From assembly GCA_964450715.1 (NCBI GenBank), contig CAYVFC010000036.1, forward strand, positions 1-59,431: DNA of 59,431 nucleotides. Reading direction: 5' to 3'. How positions within the stretch are numbered: position 1 is the stretch's first letter; every line of letters starts with the position of its first letter. Positions 18,101 through 27,264 of this stretch are shown here, one piece after another. Under the pieces are notes generated by a model. That model had not been told where the DNA came from and ran no database searches. It saw nothing but the letters and a program-made list of their open reading frames with translations. The position numbers and the translations under genes were made by a program. The stretch is from CAYVFC01 sp964450715. GTDB lineage: Bacteria; Myxococcota_A; Polyangia; Polyangiales; JAFGIB01.

Positions 18101-19965
18101 TGGTGCGAGCGTGCGACCGGCTGGCTGACAGGTGCCAGGGAAATTTCAAGGTGATGCTTCTGTTGGAGGGCGCCGAAGTGCTGGCCGGGCACCTTGGGGC
18201 CGGTGACCAGGCCGAGGCCAAGCTAAAAGAGGTGCTCCGCATCGATCCCGCGAGCGACGTAGCTTTCGACCTATTGCACGACCTGCTTGTCAGGCGGGAC
18301 GACACCCAGGGGCTTCTCTCGCTCATCGCTTCGAGGATTGATATCACAGAAGATACCGACGAGATCGTAGACCTCTTTTACGAGCAGGCCCGCCTCTTGC
18401 GAGCCACCGGCGACCGGCTGGGCGCCCTGGATAGCCTGGATAGCCTGCTCACTTTTGATCCCATCCATCCCGGCGCGCTGGGGCTGGCGGCCGAGATCCA
18501 CGCCTCTCTGGAACGGTGGGCCGAGGCCGTGGCCATGCTCCGCACCCTGGCCGAGGCCGACCTCACGCCCGAGCACAAGCGCATTGCTCACATCGGCGCG
18601 GCAGAGTTTCTGGAGCGAAAGCTCGACGATCACCAGGCTGCTTACGACGAGCTGGACAAGCTGGTGGAGCTCGACCTGGCTGATGTGACGGTGCACGCGA
18701 AAATGGCCGGGCTGGCGTTGCGAACGGGCGACCACGTCAACGCGGTCACAGCCCTGGCCCTGGCCTCGGCCTCGAGCGAGGGCGAGCAACGAGCCGCTTA
18801 CGAGCGGCTGGCTGGACAGATCTACTCCAAGAACCTGGGAGACACAGAGCAGGCCGTTGCCGCGTACCGAGGCGCGCTGCTCGCTTCGCCTGCCGACGTA
18901 AAGGCCTGCGAGGCGCTGAGCGAGCTGGTAGTCGATCCGGTGGAGCGCCAGGAGCTGATCCAGGGGTTCGAGAAAGCGGTGCGGACCGAGCTCGAGCAGC
19001 AGCCGCTCGATTCGGTCCTCTTGCGCAAGCTCCGCAGGGCCGCGTCGTTCATGGGTGAGAAGGATTTCGAGTACCTGGTCCTGGATACGCTGGACGCTTT
19101 CGGGCTCGCCTCCAGGCAGGAGCAACAGGAACGCCGACAGATCATGGGTGACACGTGGCGCCCGGTAGTGGGAAAGCTCACCGCGACCGGGGTGACCGCG
19201 CTTCGAGCGCCTGGCGACGCTACCGGTCCGGTCGAAGCGGCGGTTGTGCTGAGCGAGGTGGCGATCGCGGTTCACCATATCGAACCGGCCACCTATGGAT
19301 TGGGCAGAGCCAACCGCGTCGCTGACGGCCCCTCCAGCCCCCTGCGACAGGAGCTCGAGAGCCTTCTCGATTTCTTCGGCTTACAGCTCTCGGAGCTCTA
19401 CGTCGGCGGGGATGACCCTTCGCGAATCGCGGCCATACCGGCTCCCGGGACCTCACACGGCTGGGTGCTGGGCTCGCAGGTGAGCACTCCCATGACCGCA
19501 GTACAGCGCTTCGCGGTTGGACAACAGGCCATGGCCCTGCGCCTGGGCGTCTTTCCGTTGGTAATAGGCCGAAACGAAAGCGAGGCATTGCGCCTGTTTC
19601 GCGCCGCAGCTCTGGTAGTGGACAAGTCGTCTGGCGAGCCCGCCGGCGGCGAGGATCTCTCCTCGCTCGTGCGACAGATCGACAAAGCCATTACCCGCAA
19701 GGCCAGAAAGAGCCTGCAGGGTAGTCTGCCCGGGATCGTCCGGGACGAGCCCGAGCTGGCGAGCTACATCGGTGCGGTAAGGCAGAGCTGCCGCAGGGCA
19801 GGGCTTTTCGTGTCAGGGGAGCTGGGGGGCACCTTGCAGGCCGTGCTCGGCGCGCAGCCCGACGCCGGGACGATTAGCAACTCCCCGATCGCGCTCGATC
19901 TGATCGCGCTCTGGATATCGCGCTCGAATATCGCGCTTCGCCACGAGATGGGGGTTGCCCTATGA
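15166..19965 (+). CDS. Giant TPR protein 1 with shared C-terminal domain
   Basis: The protein has 1599 aa from the ATG at 15166 (AGGG just upstream; a GTG at 15139 is an alternative). No signal peptide or membrane helix is visible. Nearly the whole length is helix-turn-helix repeats of TPR type in which Ala-rich helices recur at ~34-40 residues (for example KAELLEEVSAFQQAQGSIDE, EDPDDLSAWEVLRVAQRVR). The last ~270 residues depart from this pattern and are homologous to the end of the next protein (GLQLSELYVGG, VQRFAVGQQAMALRLGVFPL, RQSCRRAGLFVSGELGGTL). Its stop overlaps the start of giant TPR protein 2 (ATGA). Such proteins usually scaffold assemblies; the partner is unknown. Confidence 0.8.
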   Translation: MTTSTSRASLPPAPPTNIVAQTRIKALQVALQAESAPDRKCILQYEIAALTEHKLGDAAAAAKLYLAAYNLSSSFRPPLYALIRLFESIRSFNNLERVYRAAAGSAADDREKASALTNLAFLLHDHRQKPDEAIELLEQALKLDPGLGAATLMLERHFRRADDSQAVERVVRMRAEQARDSSLKAELLEEVSAFQQAQGSIDETIMSVRQAAELSGERWYALQRLERLARAHDRPEVAVEAIEARAEMADRYAWGEREQRDLAFSLPVLAGGRQARESSAALWREAGRLRLARMNDATGAVQAYQKALALFPNDLLLRQEQMLACELGGDLDLAAEQARFLLRGDLPPPQRALLHFSLAEFARARGDTEAARQLLVQAGEADPGSVAVAAALERLLIDTGQYEQLVADLERGASGLQGRARAEALWRAGQIAADGLEDGKRGLDLLDSAIESFSGAVDSPAEVAPALREAFALAQRIGDRARAERHARALEALGLDPEEQGALLSDLYHLVSNPSGGDLTGVDEAIAAALASEACSSWAPDAARMRGALQKDYRLLARAHDALAAQTENPEAGSAHLCAAARALVLAGDEQGASERLERALERSSLDTYAASLLEEILIARGETDKVVALLRNAAEAQQNAGQSKLSLLQAGAAAEAAGNQELAVRSYEDAVDRDPNALGPLWMLRRLAEKKGDETLLLTALEGLTLRERNLGPPSYATLELGQRYEVSGKTDLITEPLLAATTDRNAGTAAAISLALLPGGLMDPQDRLAVLDQLRDSGSEGLRTAFLREKAASLLSDDIIAAREALSDLLDDQPDDRWARCASIFLAPDQAQRAQAFVELGKATEDRAASVDLMLHGLRAYSLARGSAAVDDVLMLALSIAQASSTSIEAALAVSESLAGGDDAETRAEAFDRLLTHATDSVRPSIAGAFARALVAAGRHEEAARVAEKLVQEDPDDLSAWEVLRVAQRVRQSWPDVVRACDRLADRCQGNFKVMLLLEGAEVLAGHLGAGDQAEAKLKEVLRIDPASDVAFDLLHDLLVRRDDTQGLLSLIASRIDITEDTDEIVDLFYEQARLLRATGDRLGALDSLDSLLTFDPIHPGALGLAAEIHASLERWAEAVAMLRTLAEADLTPEHKRIAHIGAAEFLERKLDDHQAAYDELDKLVELDLADVTVHAKMAGLALRTGDHVNAVTALALASASSEGEQRAAYERLAGQIYSKNLGDTEQAVAAYRGALLASPADVKACEALSELVVDPVERQELIQGFEKAVRTELEQQPLDSVLLRKLRRAASFMGEKDFEYLVLDTLDAFGLASRQEQQERRQIMGDTWRPVVGKLTATGVTALRAPGDATGPVEAAVVLSEVAIAVHHIEPATYGLGRANRVADGPSSPLRQELESLLDFFGLQLSELYVGGDDPSRIAAIPAPGTSHGWVLGSQVSTPMTAVQRFAVGQQAMALRLGVFPLVIGRNESEALRLFRAAALVVDKSSGEPAGGEDLSSLVRQIDKAITRKARKSLQGSLPGIVRDEPELASYIGAVRQSCRRAGLFVSGELGGTLQAVLGAQPDAGTISNSPIALDLIALWISRSNIALRHEMGVAL

Positions 19966-22900
19966 GCGACGACCGCAGGGACGGGCGCCCGGGCGGCGGC
20001 GAGAGCGGGCCTCTGGTACTGGAGGAGGACGGCCTTTTCGGCCAGTACGAGGAGAAGCCCGAGCCGGCTGGAGACGACCGCGAGGCGCGGACTTCAGAGC
20101 CTCGTCTGAGTCTCGATGATATCGACGACACCGAGATCGACGAGTTGCTCAACATCGAGGCGACAGGAGCGGTCGACCCGCCGCCCGCGCCCGAGAGGGC
20201 GACCTCGTCTAAGCTCATGGATCTAGCGGCCCTGCTCGAAGCCGGTCCGGTCAAGGAAGATCTGTTTACTTTCTCGAAGGTTCCGCCGCCGTTTCAGCAA
20301 ACAGCCCACCCCGAGCCGCAAAAGCCCGAGCCGCCGTCGGCCGGCTCCATCCCGGGGCTGTTCTCCAAGGGAGGGCAAGCGGCTGCCGCTTCTTCTGCCC
20401 CTTCGTTCCATCCGCCCGACGTTACCGGTGATAAGGACTCCGATGGATCCGAGGCCGGAGCACTGCTCTCGGATCTGCTCGGTACCAAGCCGGAATCCGA
20501 GCCGGAAGAGCTCTTTAGGATCCTGGAAGGGGATTCCGACCTAGTCCAACCCCCGATCGAGGACGCCCTACCTAGCGTTATGGAGATAGACGAGAGCCAG
20601 ACCGAGGAGGAGCCGCATGAAGTCCCGGCGCCGGTTGCTCCGCCCGCGCAAGTCGACGGGCGCCTCGGTTTACTCGAAGCACCGGTGGAGGCGGGCGCTC
20701 TCGATCCGAAGCTGGAGCTCGAGTCACTCGCGCCCTCCGCGCCCACCGAGCAGATCGGGCGGGAACCTCTCGCTTCCGGAGAGGACATCGAAGAAATCGA
20801 GCCGGAGCTACAGCCGCCGTTTTCCGAAGCGGATGTCGAAGAGATCGAGGCGGAGCCTCTGGTTTCCGCGCCGCCCGCGGTCGAGGAAGCACCGTCCGGG
20901 ACAGCAGTTGCCGAAGGAGAAGCGGCATCGAGCCAGGCCATAGAGAGCGCCATGGCCGAGGCCGGTATCGACACCGAACCCGGGGTCGAGTACAGGGAGG
21001 TGAACCGCCCGTCCGAGGTCCCCGTCTCCGGTTCGGGTCTGCTGACCATGGCGCTCAGCCGAACCCCGTTCACCGTGGACGAGGGCGCGGAGACCGCCAA
21101 GCGCACCATCCTCCGCAGGGCCGCACCGGGTGACCATTCGTCCCTGGTCGGCACTGGCCCGGAAGTGAACCGGGCACGGATGGACCTGCTCGAGCACCTG
21201 GCCGAGGGAAGCGGCGGGTCGGTTCGTTCGCGGCTCCTGGTAGCGGCTGCTGAGATCGGAGAGTCGGTCGGGGAAGGAGATAGAGCCGGTGAGCTCTACT
21301 CCAGAGCGTATCAAACTGACTCCGAAAACCCGGTCGCGGTACGCGAGGCGCGCAAGCGAGCCATGCTCGCGGAGCGGTGGTCGGAGGCTGCCGAGCTCTT
21401 GCAGACCGAGTCCAATCTCGCGTTCGGGGTGGAAGAGCGGGCGCTGGTTCTCACCGCGCTTGCCGAGCTTCAACTGCGAAGAATGGAAGATCCGGACGGC
21501 GCCAGAAAGGCCGCGACCGAGGCGCTCCGGATCCATCCCAGGTGCATATCGGCTGCGATCCTGATCCGAGAAATCGAGCTCGGCCAGGACCGGGCAGCCG
21601 AGGCCGCGGCCGCGCTGGCCAGTGCAGAGCCCTACTGGCAGGACCCGCGGGCGCGTCTGGCTCTGCTTTTCGAGGCCGGCAGGGTGATGGAGCAACAAGG
21701 TCGCGTGCTCGAGGCCAAGGAGCTGTACCAGCGGGGTGCCGAGGTCGACGCCAGGTCGATCGGAATTCGCCTTGCCCTGGCGAGAAGCGCCCGCGCGGCC
21801 GGAGATACGGAAGCGTGCATCCGGACGCTTCTCGAAATGAGCGAGCTTCTCGAGCCCGGCCCGGTCAAGGCGGAGATCATTCGTACGGCAGCCCGTTACG
21901 CCCACTTGCTCGCCGGCCGTCCGGAGCAGGCTTTTGAGCTTTTACGGGAGGACGCGAGCCCGCCCGGCTTGCGGGCTCGTGCCAGAGCTGCCGAGGCCAG
22001 CGGGGATCGCGTAAGCTACCTGTCGGCTCTGCGTTCGTGGGCGGAGAAATCCCAGGGAGAAGAGAGAGCACTGGCGCTTTTCGAGCTCGGCAGAAACAGG
22101 GTCGAAAACGCCGAGCTGGAGCAGGCCGCCAAGGACCTCGCTAAGGCGTACGCGGCGGACAGCTCGCTGGGAGTCGTGACCGTCATGCGGAACATGGTCG
22201 TGCGCTGGATCGTGGATGCCGGTGGTGCGGCGCCAACCGCGGAAAGCGAGCAAGAATCCGATCCGGTCAAGGCCTCGGCAAAGCTCGTACGTTCGAGCGA
22301 GAGGGAGAAGCGGGAGCGCGAGCTTCTGGAGCGCGCGCGATTGCTGGCTGAAGACCCGACCACCGTGGAGAAGATCGCTACCGATTCCGCTGCCGAAGCT
22401 GGCGAACCACAAGCGGCGCGTGACGCGCTGCTACGTGAGGTCGACCGCGCAGGAGCGGGCATCGGCCTGGGACCGCTCTTGGCCTGGATGGATCTCGCGC
22501 GGAGCGGATCGGTCGGCAGCGAGAACGGTGACGATTCGGCGTCGGCAGTAGAGCTGGACGGGAAGCGGGCCGACGTGCTGGAGAAGGCGAAGGCCGCGGC
22601 GAGCGGAGCGGCCGGGGCGATCCGACGTATCATCAAGTATACCAGCGATCCGGCCGCGGCTGCTGACCTATGGCTGCAAGAGGCCGCTATTGCCCAGGGA
22701 GGCCACGCGGCTTTTGCGGCGCGGCAGGCGGCTCGTCTGCTCGAGGTCTCGGGCGGCGACGCCATCGGAGCGCTTCGCACGGCTCTGGAATCTGCGCCGG
22801 GTCATTTTCCCGCGTGCTGGGGTCTCGACCTGGCAGCGGTCAAGGCTGGAGACCGAAACGCCTCGATCCTCGTTCATCAGCAACTCGCGCAATATACGGC

Positions 22901-25900
22901 GCAGGAGCGAGCGCGCGGAGAGCACTTGATACTATCCGCGCTCCTGGAGATGGGGCAGGACGCTCGCAAGGCGGTCTCGTCTCTTGAGGAGGCTTCGGCG
23001 CTCTTCCCCGAGGACTCGGTTTTAAGGCAACTCGTCCTTCGCAACGCCGACAGCACGCAACCGGCGCGGTTCGCCGAGATGCTCCTCGGGTCTGCCGAAG
23101 GCCTCGATCCGGCCTGGTCCCTGGCCATGCGGTTGAGAGCCGCTTCCGCGTACGAGGACGGCGGTCTACCCGAAAAAGCGGCCGAGCTCTATCAGGCCGT
23201 GGTGAGCGAGGACGAGCAGCGGCGCGAGGCTGCCCGCGCTGCCGAGCCGGAATCGACCGAGGCGGACGCGGCCGGGGTCCGGGCTGACTGGGATGATGTC
23301 GCCTCCGCGACCGAGAGCGCACCGCCCGAGAGTAAAGTGGCGGAAGGCGAAGCCGCGGAGGGCGAGACGGCGCAGAGCGAAGCCGTAGAAGGCGAAGCCG
23401 CGGAAGGCGAAGCTGCCGCGGAGGGCGAGACGGCGCAGAGCGAAGCCGTAGAAGGCGAAGCTGCCGCGGAGGGCGAGGCCGCGGCAAAGGGCGAGGCCGC
23501 GGCAAAGGGCGAGGCCGCGGCAAAACGCGAAACGGTCGAGGTCGAGGCGGACGCACCAGACGCCGAGAGCGAGCCCTCTTCCGAGTTCGAGGCGTTCGAT
23601 GCCGACGAGACGCCCGGCGAGAGCGTCGAGAAAAGCGCCGAAACCGCCGGGGCTAAGCCGTCCGAGCAGACCGATACGGCGACCAGCTTCGAGGCCTTTG
23701 ACGCGGACGAGGCCACGGAAGAAGGGGGCGAGCCGTCGGTTTCCTCGGAACCCGCCGCGGCCAGCGAGGACCAGAGCGGTCGCGAGCCATCGGCTTCCGT
23801 CGAGCCCTCCGAGCCCTCGACCGGGTCGCCCCGTCCGCAAGCCATACCTCGCGAGCTAGAATCCTCGACCCCGCTTGCAGCGCCCGGGTTGTATCGCGCA
23901 CGAGTCGCGGCCGGTCAGCTCGATCAGGTGCTGGAATGGTTAGCGCTGGCCGCCGAGCGCGCGGACAGCGACCAGGCGCGACAGGCGGCCCTTCTCGGCA
24001 GGGCTCGCCTCACTCTGGAGCGCGTCCAGGGCGGCGAAGAGCTAGAAAGTGCCTCCAGCTCACTTCTCGAGCTCGAGCCGCGATACCTGTCCGCGAGCCG
24101 GAAGCTCGAGCGCGAGCGCATGAAGGGAGCGAATGAGGAGGCGCTGCGGGAGTCGACCGGGCGCATCCTGGGCAGCATCGACGATCCGGTCGACGTGGCG
24201 GGCTATCTGAGGTGGGCGGCCAGGATAGACGAGCTGCAGGACGGGCAGCCCCTCGAGCAGGCCGACGAGATGGTGCTTCGAGAAGGCCCCCGCGCCGAGA
24301 CGGGTTTCTGGAACGGCCACAGGCTGGAGGCGGCGGCTCGTCGCTCTCTCGATACCGAGCGCATCGCTGATGCCATCTCCAGAACCGCGCGGCTTTACAG
24401 CGATCCGCACGAACGCTGTTCGATCGCTCTGCGCCAGGCCGAGATCTTGGACCTCGGCGGGTCGAGCCAGAAGGCCGCGGAATGCTTGCAGTCCGCGGTA
24501 GACGAGGCGCCGGACCACCCGGTGGCGATCGAGGAGCTCGGTCGTTTATACGAGGTGTCAGGCGAGCAAGCCCGCGCTGCTGAGGCTTTTGAAGCAGCCG
24601 CGCGCATAGAGGCCAGCGCGGAACGCAAGTCTCGGCTCTGGCACCGGGCTGGGGTGCTCTGGCAGGACGAGGTCGAGGACAAGGAGCGCGCGGCAGCAGC
24701 CCTCGGCCACATCGGTAGCCAGGATCCGGTATTCAGGGACGTGTTCAACCGCCTGCGGGTGCTGCTGGGCGAAAAGGGCGAGGCCGGACAGCTGGTCGAG
24801 CTCATCGAGCAACGGCTTCAAGCCGGCGGCGACAAGGCCGAGCAGATAAGGCTCTACGTCGATCTCTCGCGCTTGCAGTCCGACAGCGGAGACCGAGAGG
24901 CCGCCAAGAAGTCGCTGAGCACGGCCGTCAACCTCGATCCCCATAACGCCGACGTCCTTCGCGGCCTGGCCGAGTTCTTCCTGCAGGACCAGCAGTGGGA
25001 GCAGGCCACCGCTCCGCTCATCGCGCTGGCGCGCACCGTCAAGGAGAACGAGCCCCTGATCTGGGCTTTCATGCGCCTGGGCGAGATCTACGACACCCAC
25101 CTGCCCGACATACAGAGGGCAGAGGTCTCCTTTTCCCGGGTGGTCGGCATGGATCCAGAACATGTCGAGGCCATCGAACGGCTGGTTGAGATCTACAAGC
25201 GCCAGAACCAGCTGGAGAAGGCCGTGCGCGCGCTCAGCCGGCTGATCGCGCTGGCCGCGGATGCGGGGGACGCGGACAGAAAGCGGGGATACATCCTGCA
25301 CATGGCCGAGGTGTACGAGCAGCTCGGCAAGCCGCGCGAGGCCGAACAGATGTTGAAGGGCTGCCGCCAGGAGGCGCCGTCGGACATGCGAGTGGTACGC
25401 GCGCTGGCAGCCTTCTACCGTCGCCAGAAAGCGGACGCCGCCCTGAGCGTACACCTGAGCATGACCAGCAACGAGCTCCGAAACGCGGTTTCGGCCGATC
25501 CGGCCGACCTACAGGGCTGGAAGAACCTGCTGGAGCTGCTGAACGAGCGAGGCCAGCACCACGCGGCTTATTGTTGTGCTTCCACCGCCCGGGCGCTCGG
25601 CGTTGCCGACGAGGAGCTGCAGGCGTTGCTCGAGCGAGGGCGCGCATCTGCCGTTTACGCCAAGGCGCTTCGCAACCGGGCGATCGATCAGAGCATCGCC
25701 CCGCCTCTGCTCACCGAGACCACGCGGCTGGTCTTGCAGGGCGCCGCGCCGGCGCTGGAGAACGTCCTGCCGCTGGAGCTCGAGCGTTACGGGGCCAAGC
25801 GGCTCAAGGGCCGACCGAGCGGTACCGAGCAGGCGCTCGGCCTGGTCTGCGAGTGGTTAGGTGTCAAACAGGTTCAAACCTACAGCGTTCAGGCCAGGCT

Positions 25901-26474
25901 CTGCCTGCCGGTCGCCAGCGACCCGCTGACGCTGCTCATCGGCGAGCCTCTGCTGGAGGAGACCGGGGAAGCGGAGCAGATCTTCCTGCTCGCCCGGGCG
26001 GCCAAGATAGCAGTCGAGGGCCTCTGCCCGGTCATGCGAGCCAAGCCGCGCGATCTCGCCTTTGCCATCGACGCGCTGGTCCGGCACTTCGACACCACCT
26101 ACGAGCCCAAGGGGGTGAACCTGGAGAAGCTCGACGAGATGGCCAGACGCCTGGGCAAGCTCATCCCGCGTCGCGTCCACGAGGCGCTGGGACCGAGCGT
26201 GTACGAGATGAAGGGCGTGCCCGGCTTCGACCCGATGCATCTACCCGCGGCCGCCCAGGAGCTGGGCGCGCGCTCGGCCCTGGTGGCGACAGGCGACAGC
26301 ACGGCCGCGCTGGGCGCGTTGCTCGCGTTGGGCGAATCCGGGGTACGGGCCGGTCGACCCGAGACACTGGCGGCCATACGAGCGCAGCCCGAGGCGAGCG
26401 CTCTGTACACCTTTGCCCTCTCCGACATCTTCTTCGACGTCTGCCAGAAGGCGCAGCAAGCAGAGGGAGGGTAG
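19962..26474 (+). CDS. Giant TPR protein 2 with acidic N-terminus and shared C-terminal domain
   Basis: The protein has 2170 aa with its ATG inside the ATGA overlap. Residues ~1-350 are disordered and acidic, with recurring EIE motifs (DIEEIEPE, DVEEIEAE) and an early LDDIDDTEIDELL. TPR-like repeats run from ~360 to 1110 and from ~1310 to 1860, interrupted by a low-complexity Ala/Glu/Gly insert (about 1120-1310) that contains two FEAFDADE motifs. The last ~270 residues match the end of giant TPR protein 1 (LGVKQVQTYSVQ, IFLLARAAKIAVEGLCPVM, GARSALVATGDSTAAL). No catalytic motif is evident. nadD follows within 6 bases, so the three genes form one operon. Confidence 0.8.
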   Translation: MSDDRRDGRPGGGESGPLVLEEDGLFGQYEEKPEPAGDDREARTSEPRLSLDDIDDTEIDELLNIEATGAVDPPPAPERATSSKLMDLAALLEAGPVKEDLFTFSKVPPPFQQTAHPEPQKPEPPSAGSIPGLFSKGGQAAAASSAPSFHPPDVTGDKDSDGSEAGALLSDLLGTKPESEPEELFRILEGDSDLVQPPIEDALPSVMEIDESQTEEEPHEVPAPVAPPAQVDGRLGLLEAPVEAGALDPKLELESLAPSAPTEQIGREPLASGEDIEEIEPELQPPFSEADVEEIEAEPLVSAPPAVEEAPSGTAVAEGEAASSQAIESAMAEAGIDTEPGVEYREVNRPSEVPVSGSGLLTMALSRTPFTVDEGAETAKRTILRRAAPGDHSSLVGTGPEVNRARMDLLEHLAEGSGGSVRSRLLVAAAEIGESVGEGDRAGELYSRAYQTDSENPVAVREARKRAMLAERWSEAAELLQTESNLAFGVEERALVLTALAELQLRRMEDPDGARKAATEALRIHPRCISAAILIREIELGQDRAAEAAAALASAEPYWQDPRARLALLFEAGRVMEQQGRVLEAKELYQRGAEVDARSIGIRLALARSARAAGDTEACIRTLLEMSELLEPGPVKAEIIRTAARYAHLLAGRPEQAFELLREDASPPGLRARARAAEASGDRVSYLSALRSWAEKSQGEERALALFELGRNRVENAELEQAAKDLAKAYAADSSLGVVTVMRNMVVRWIVDAGGAAPTAESEQESDPVKASAKLVRSSEREKRERELLERARLLAEDPTTVEKIATDSAAEAGEPQAARDALLREVDRAGAGIGLGPLLAWMDLARSGSVGSENGDDSASAVELDGKRADVLEKAKAAASGAAGAIRRIIKYTSDPAAAADLWLQEAAIAQGGHAAFAARQAARLLEVSGGDAIGALRTALESAPGHFPACWGLDLAAVKAGDRNASILVHQQLAQYTAQERARGEHLILSALLEMGQDARKAVSSLEEASALFPEDSVLRQLVLRNADSTQPARFAEMLLGSAEGLDPAWSLAMRLRAASAYEDGGLPEKAAELYQAVVSEDEQRREAARAAEPESTEADAAGVRADWDDVASATESAPPESKVAEGEAAEGETAQSEAVEGEAAEGEAAAEGETAQSEAVEGEAAAEGEAAAKGEAAAKGEAAAKRETVEVEADAPDAESEPSSEFEAFDADETPGESVEKSAETAGAKPSEQTDTATSFEAFDADEATEEGGEPSVSSEPAAASEDQSGREPSASVEPSEPSTGSPRPQAIPRELESSTPLAAPGLYRARVAAGQLDQVLEWLALAAERADSDQARQAALLGRARLTLERVQGGEELESASSSLLELEPRYLSASRKLERERMKGANEEALRESTGRILGSIDDPVDVAGYLRWAARIDELQDGQPLEQADEMVLREGPRAETGFWNGHRLEAAARRSLDTERIADAISRTARLYSDPHERCSIALRQAEILDLGGSSQKAAECLQSAVDEAPDHPVAIEELGRLYEVSGEQARAAEAFEAAARIEASAERKSRLWHRAGVLWQDEVEDKERAAAALGHIGSQDPVFRDVFNRLRVLLGEKGEAGQLVELIEQRLQAGGDKAEQIRLYVDLSRLQSDSGDREAAKKSLSTAVNLDPHNADVLRGLAEFFLQDQQWEQATAPLIALARTVKENEPLIWAFMRLGEIYDTHLPDIQRAEVSFSRVVGMDPEHVEAIERLVEIYKRQNQLEKAVRALSRLIALAADAGDADRKRGYILHMAEVYEQLGKPREAEQMLKGCRQEAPSDMRVVRALAAFYRRQKADAALSVHLSMTSNELRNAVSADPADLQGWKNLLELLNERGQHHAAYCCASTARALGVADEELQALLERGRASAVYAKALRNRAIDQSIAPPLLTETTRLVLQGAAPALENVLPLELERYGAKRLKGRPSGTEQALGLVCEWLGVKQVQTYSVQARLCLPVASDPLTLLIGEPLLEETGEAEQIFLLARAAKIAVEGLCPVMRAKPRDLAFAIDALVRHFDTTYEPKGVNLEKLDEMARRLGKLIPRRVHEALGPSVYEMKGVPGFDPMHLPAAAQELGARSALVATGDSTAALGALLALGESGVRAGRPETLAAIRAQPEASALYTFALSDIFFDVCQKAQQAEGG
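23331..23537. repeat. Coding minisatellite in giant TPR protein 2
   Basis: The DNA repeats variants of GCGGAGGGCGAG and GCGGCAAAGGGCGAGGCC, encoding runs such as AAEGE, AVEGE and three AAAKGEA blocks, and includes longer duplications of the ETAQSEAVEGEA block. All repeats stay in frame. The pattern suggests length variation by slippage or unequal recombination inside a disordered linker. Confidence 0.8.
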
Positions 26475-26480
26475 TCGATC

Positions 26481-27095
26481 GTGCAGCAAGGCCATCCGCC
26501 CGGATCCGCCGGCGGGCAGCTCGGGGACGAACCCGGAGCGGGCGAGACGCTGGCGGTTTTCGGCGGCAGCTTTGATCCGCCTCACCTCGGCCACGCGTTG
26601 GCCGCGCTCTACGTGCTGGCCGCGTATCCGGTGCAGCGGATGATAGTCATCCCCACCTTTCGCCACCCCTTTGCCAAGCCGCTTGCTTCCTTTGAGCATC
26701 GCGCCACCATGTGCGAGCTCGCCATGGCCGACGTGAAGCGGGTGGAGATCTCGCGTATCGAGCAGGAGATGGGAGGCGACAGCCTGACCGTCCGCACGCT
26801 GGAGGAGCTGGGGCGCCGGATGCCGAAAGCGCGGCTGCGCCTGATCATCGGTTCCGATCTACTGCAGGAGACCTCGCGGTGGCACTCGTTCGAGCGCATC
26901 GCCGAGATCGCGCCTCCCATCGTGTTGCTCCGCGGCGGCTATCCCGCGCCGGAAGCGGACGGCGCGGAGCTTCCCCGTCTGAGCTCCAGCGAGATACGGC
27001 AACGGATCAGCGCAGGCCTTTCGACCGAGGGCAGGCTTTCGGCCGCCGTGGCCCGCCATATTGATCGCCACGGCCTGTACCGGCCGACCGAGTAG
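26481..27095 (+). CDS. nadD: Nicotinate-nucleotide adenylyltransferase NadD
   Basis: A 204-aa enzyme of NAD biosynthesis that joins nicotinate mononucleotide with ATP. The nucleotidyltransferase motif GGSFDPPHLGH lies near residues 30-40, and the C-terminal SSSEIRQRI is the ISSTxIR-type motif. A GTG at 26481 is the best start, 6 bases after the stop of giant TPR protein 2; the first ~22 residues (Gly/Pro-rich) are longer than usual, so a later start is possible. The 3' end of this gene is duplicated further downstream (27265-27347), with a palindromic repeat between the copies. Confidence 0.93.
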   Translation: MQQGHPPGSAGGQLGDEPGAGETLAVFGGSFDPPHLGHALAALYVLAAYPVQRMIVIPTFRHPFAKPLASFEHRATMCELAMADVKRVEISRIEQEMGGDSLTVRTLEELGRRMPKARLRLIIGSDLLQETSRWHSFERIAEIAPPIVLLRGGYPAPEADGAELPRLSSSEIRQRISAGLSTEGRLSAAVARHIDRHGLYRPTE

Positions 27096-27109
27096 CTTCT
27101 CCCGGAACC
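27027..27109. repeat. nadD 3'-end duplication, copy 1 (functional gene end)
   Basis: These 83 bases hold the last 23 codons of nadD with its stop plus the next 14 bases. An 83-base copy with 8 mismatches (about 90% identity) lies at 27265-27347. Changes include both silent and replacement sites, so the duplication is not recent. Confidence 0.9.
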
Positions 27110-27117
27110 TACTTCTT

Positions 27118-27201
27118 AAAAGCGGGACGGTCCTAGTTAACTAGTTAACTGCCTTTTTGGCGTTGACGAGTTAACTAGGAAACTAGGACCGTCCCGCTTT
27201 T
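27118..27201. repeat. REPIN-like palindromic element, GGGACGGTCC family
   Basis: The 33-base arms (27118-27150 and 27169-27201) begin AAAAGCGGGACGGTCCTAG and are inverted copies with two mismatches around an 18-base loop. The inner halves are AT-rich (AGTTAACTAG). The element lies directly after nadD. Comparison with the copy 2 region suggests that bases 27110-27205 are an insert. Confidence 0.9.
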
Positions 27202-27220
27202 GGTCGGACCCGTCACACCT

Positions 27221-27264
27221 CGTCCCGCTTTTTGGAGCGAGGAAACTAGGGCCGTCCCGCTTTT
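27221..27264. repeat. Partial arms of the GGGACGGTCC palindrome family
   Basis: CGTCCCGCTTTTT at about 27221-27233 and GAGGAAACTAGGGCCGTCCC (from 27239, running on to CTTTT at 27264) match the right arm of the element at 27118-27201. They sit exactly between the two nadD-end copies, so they may be scars of recombination or a partly deleted second element. Confidence 0.7.
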
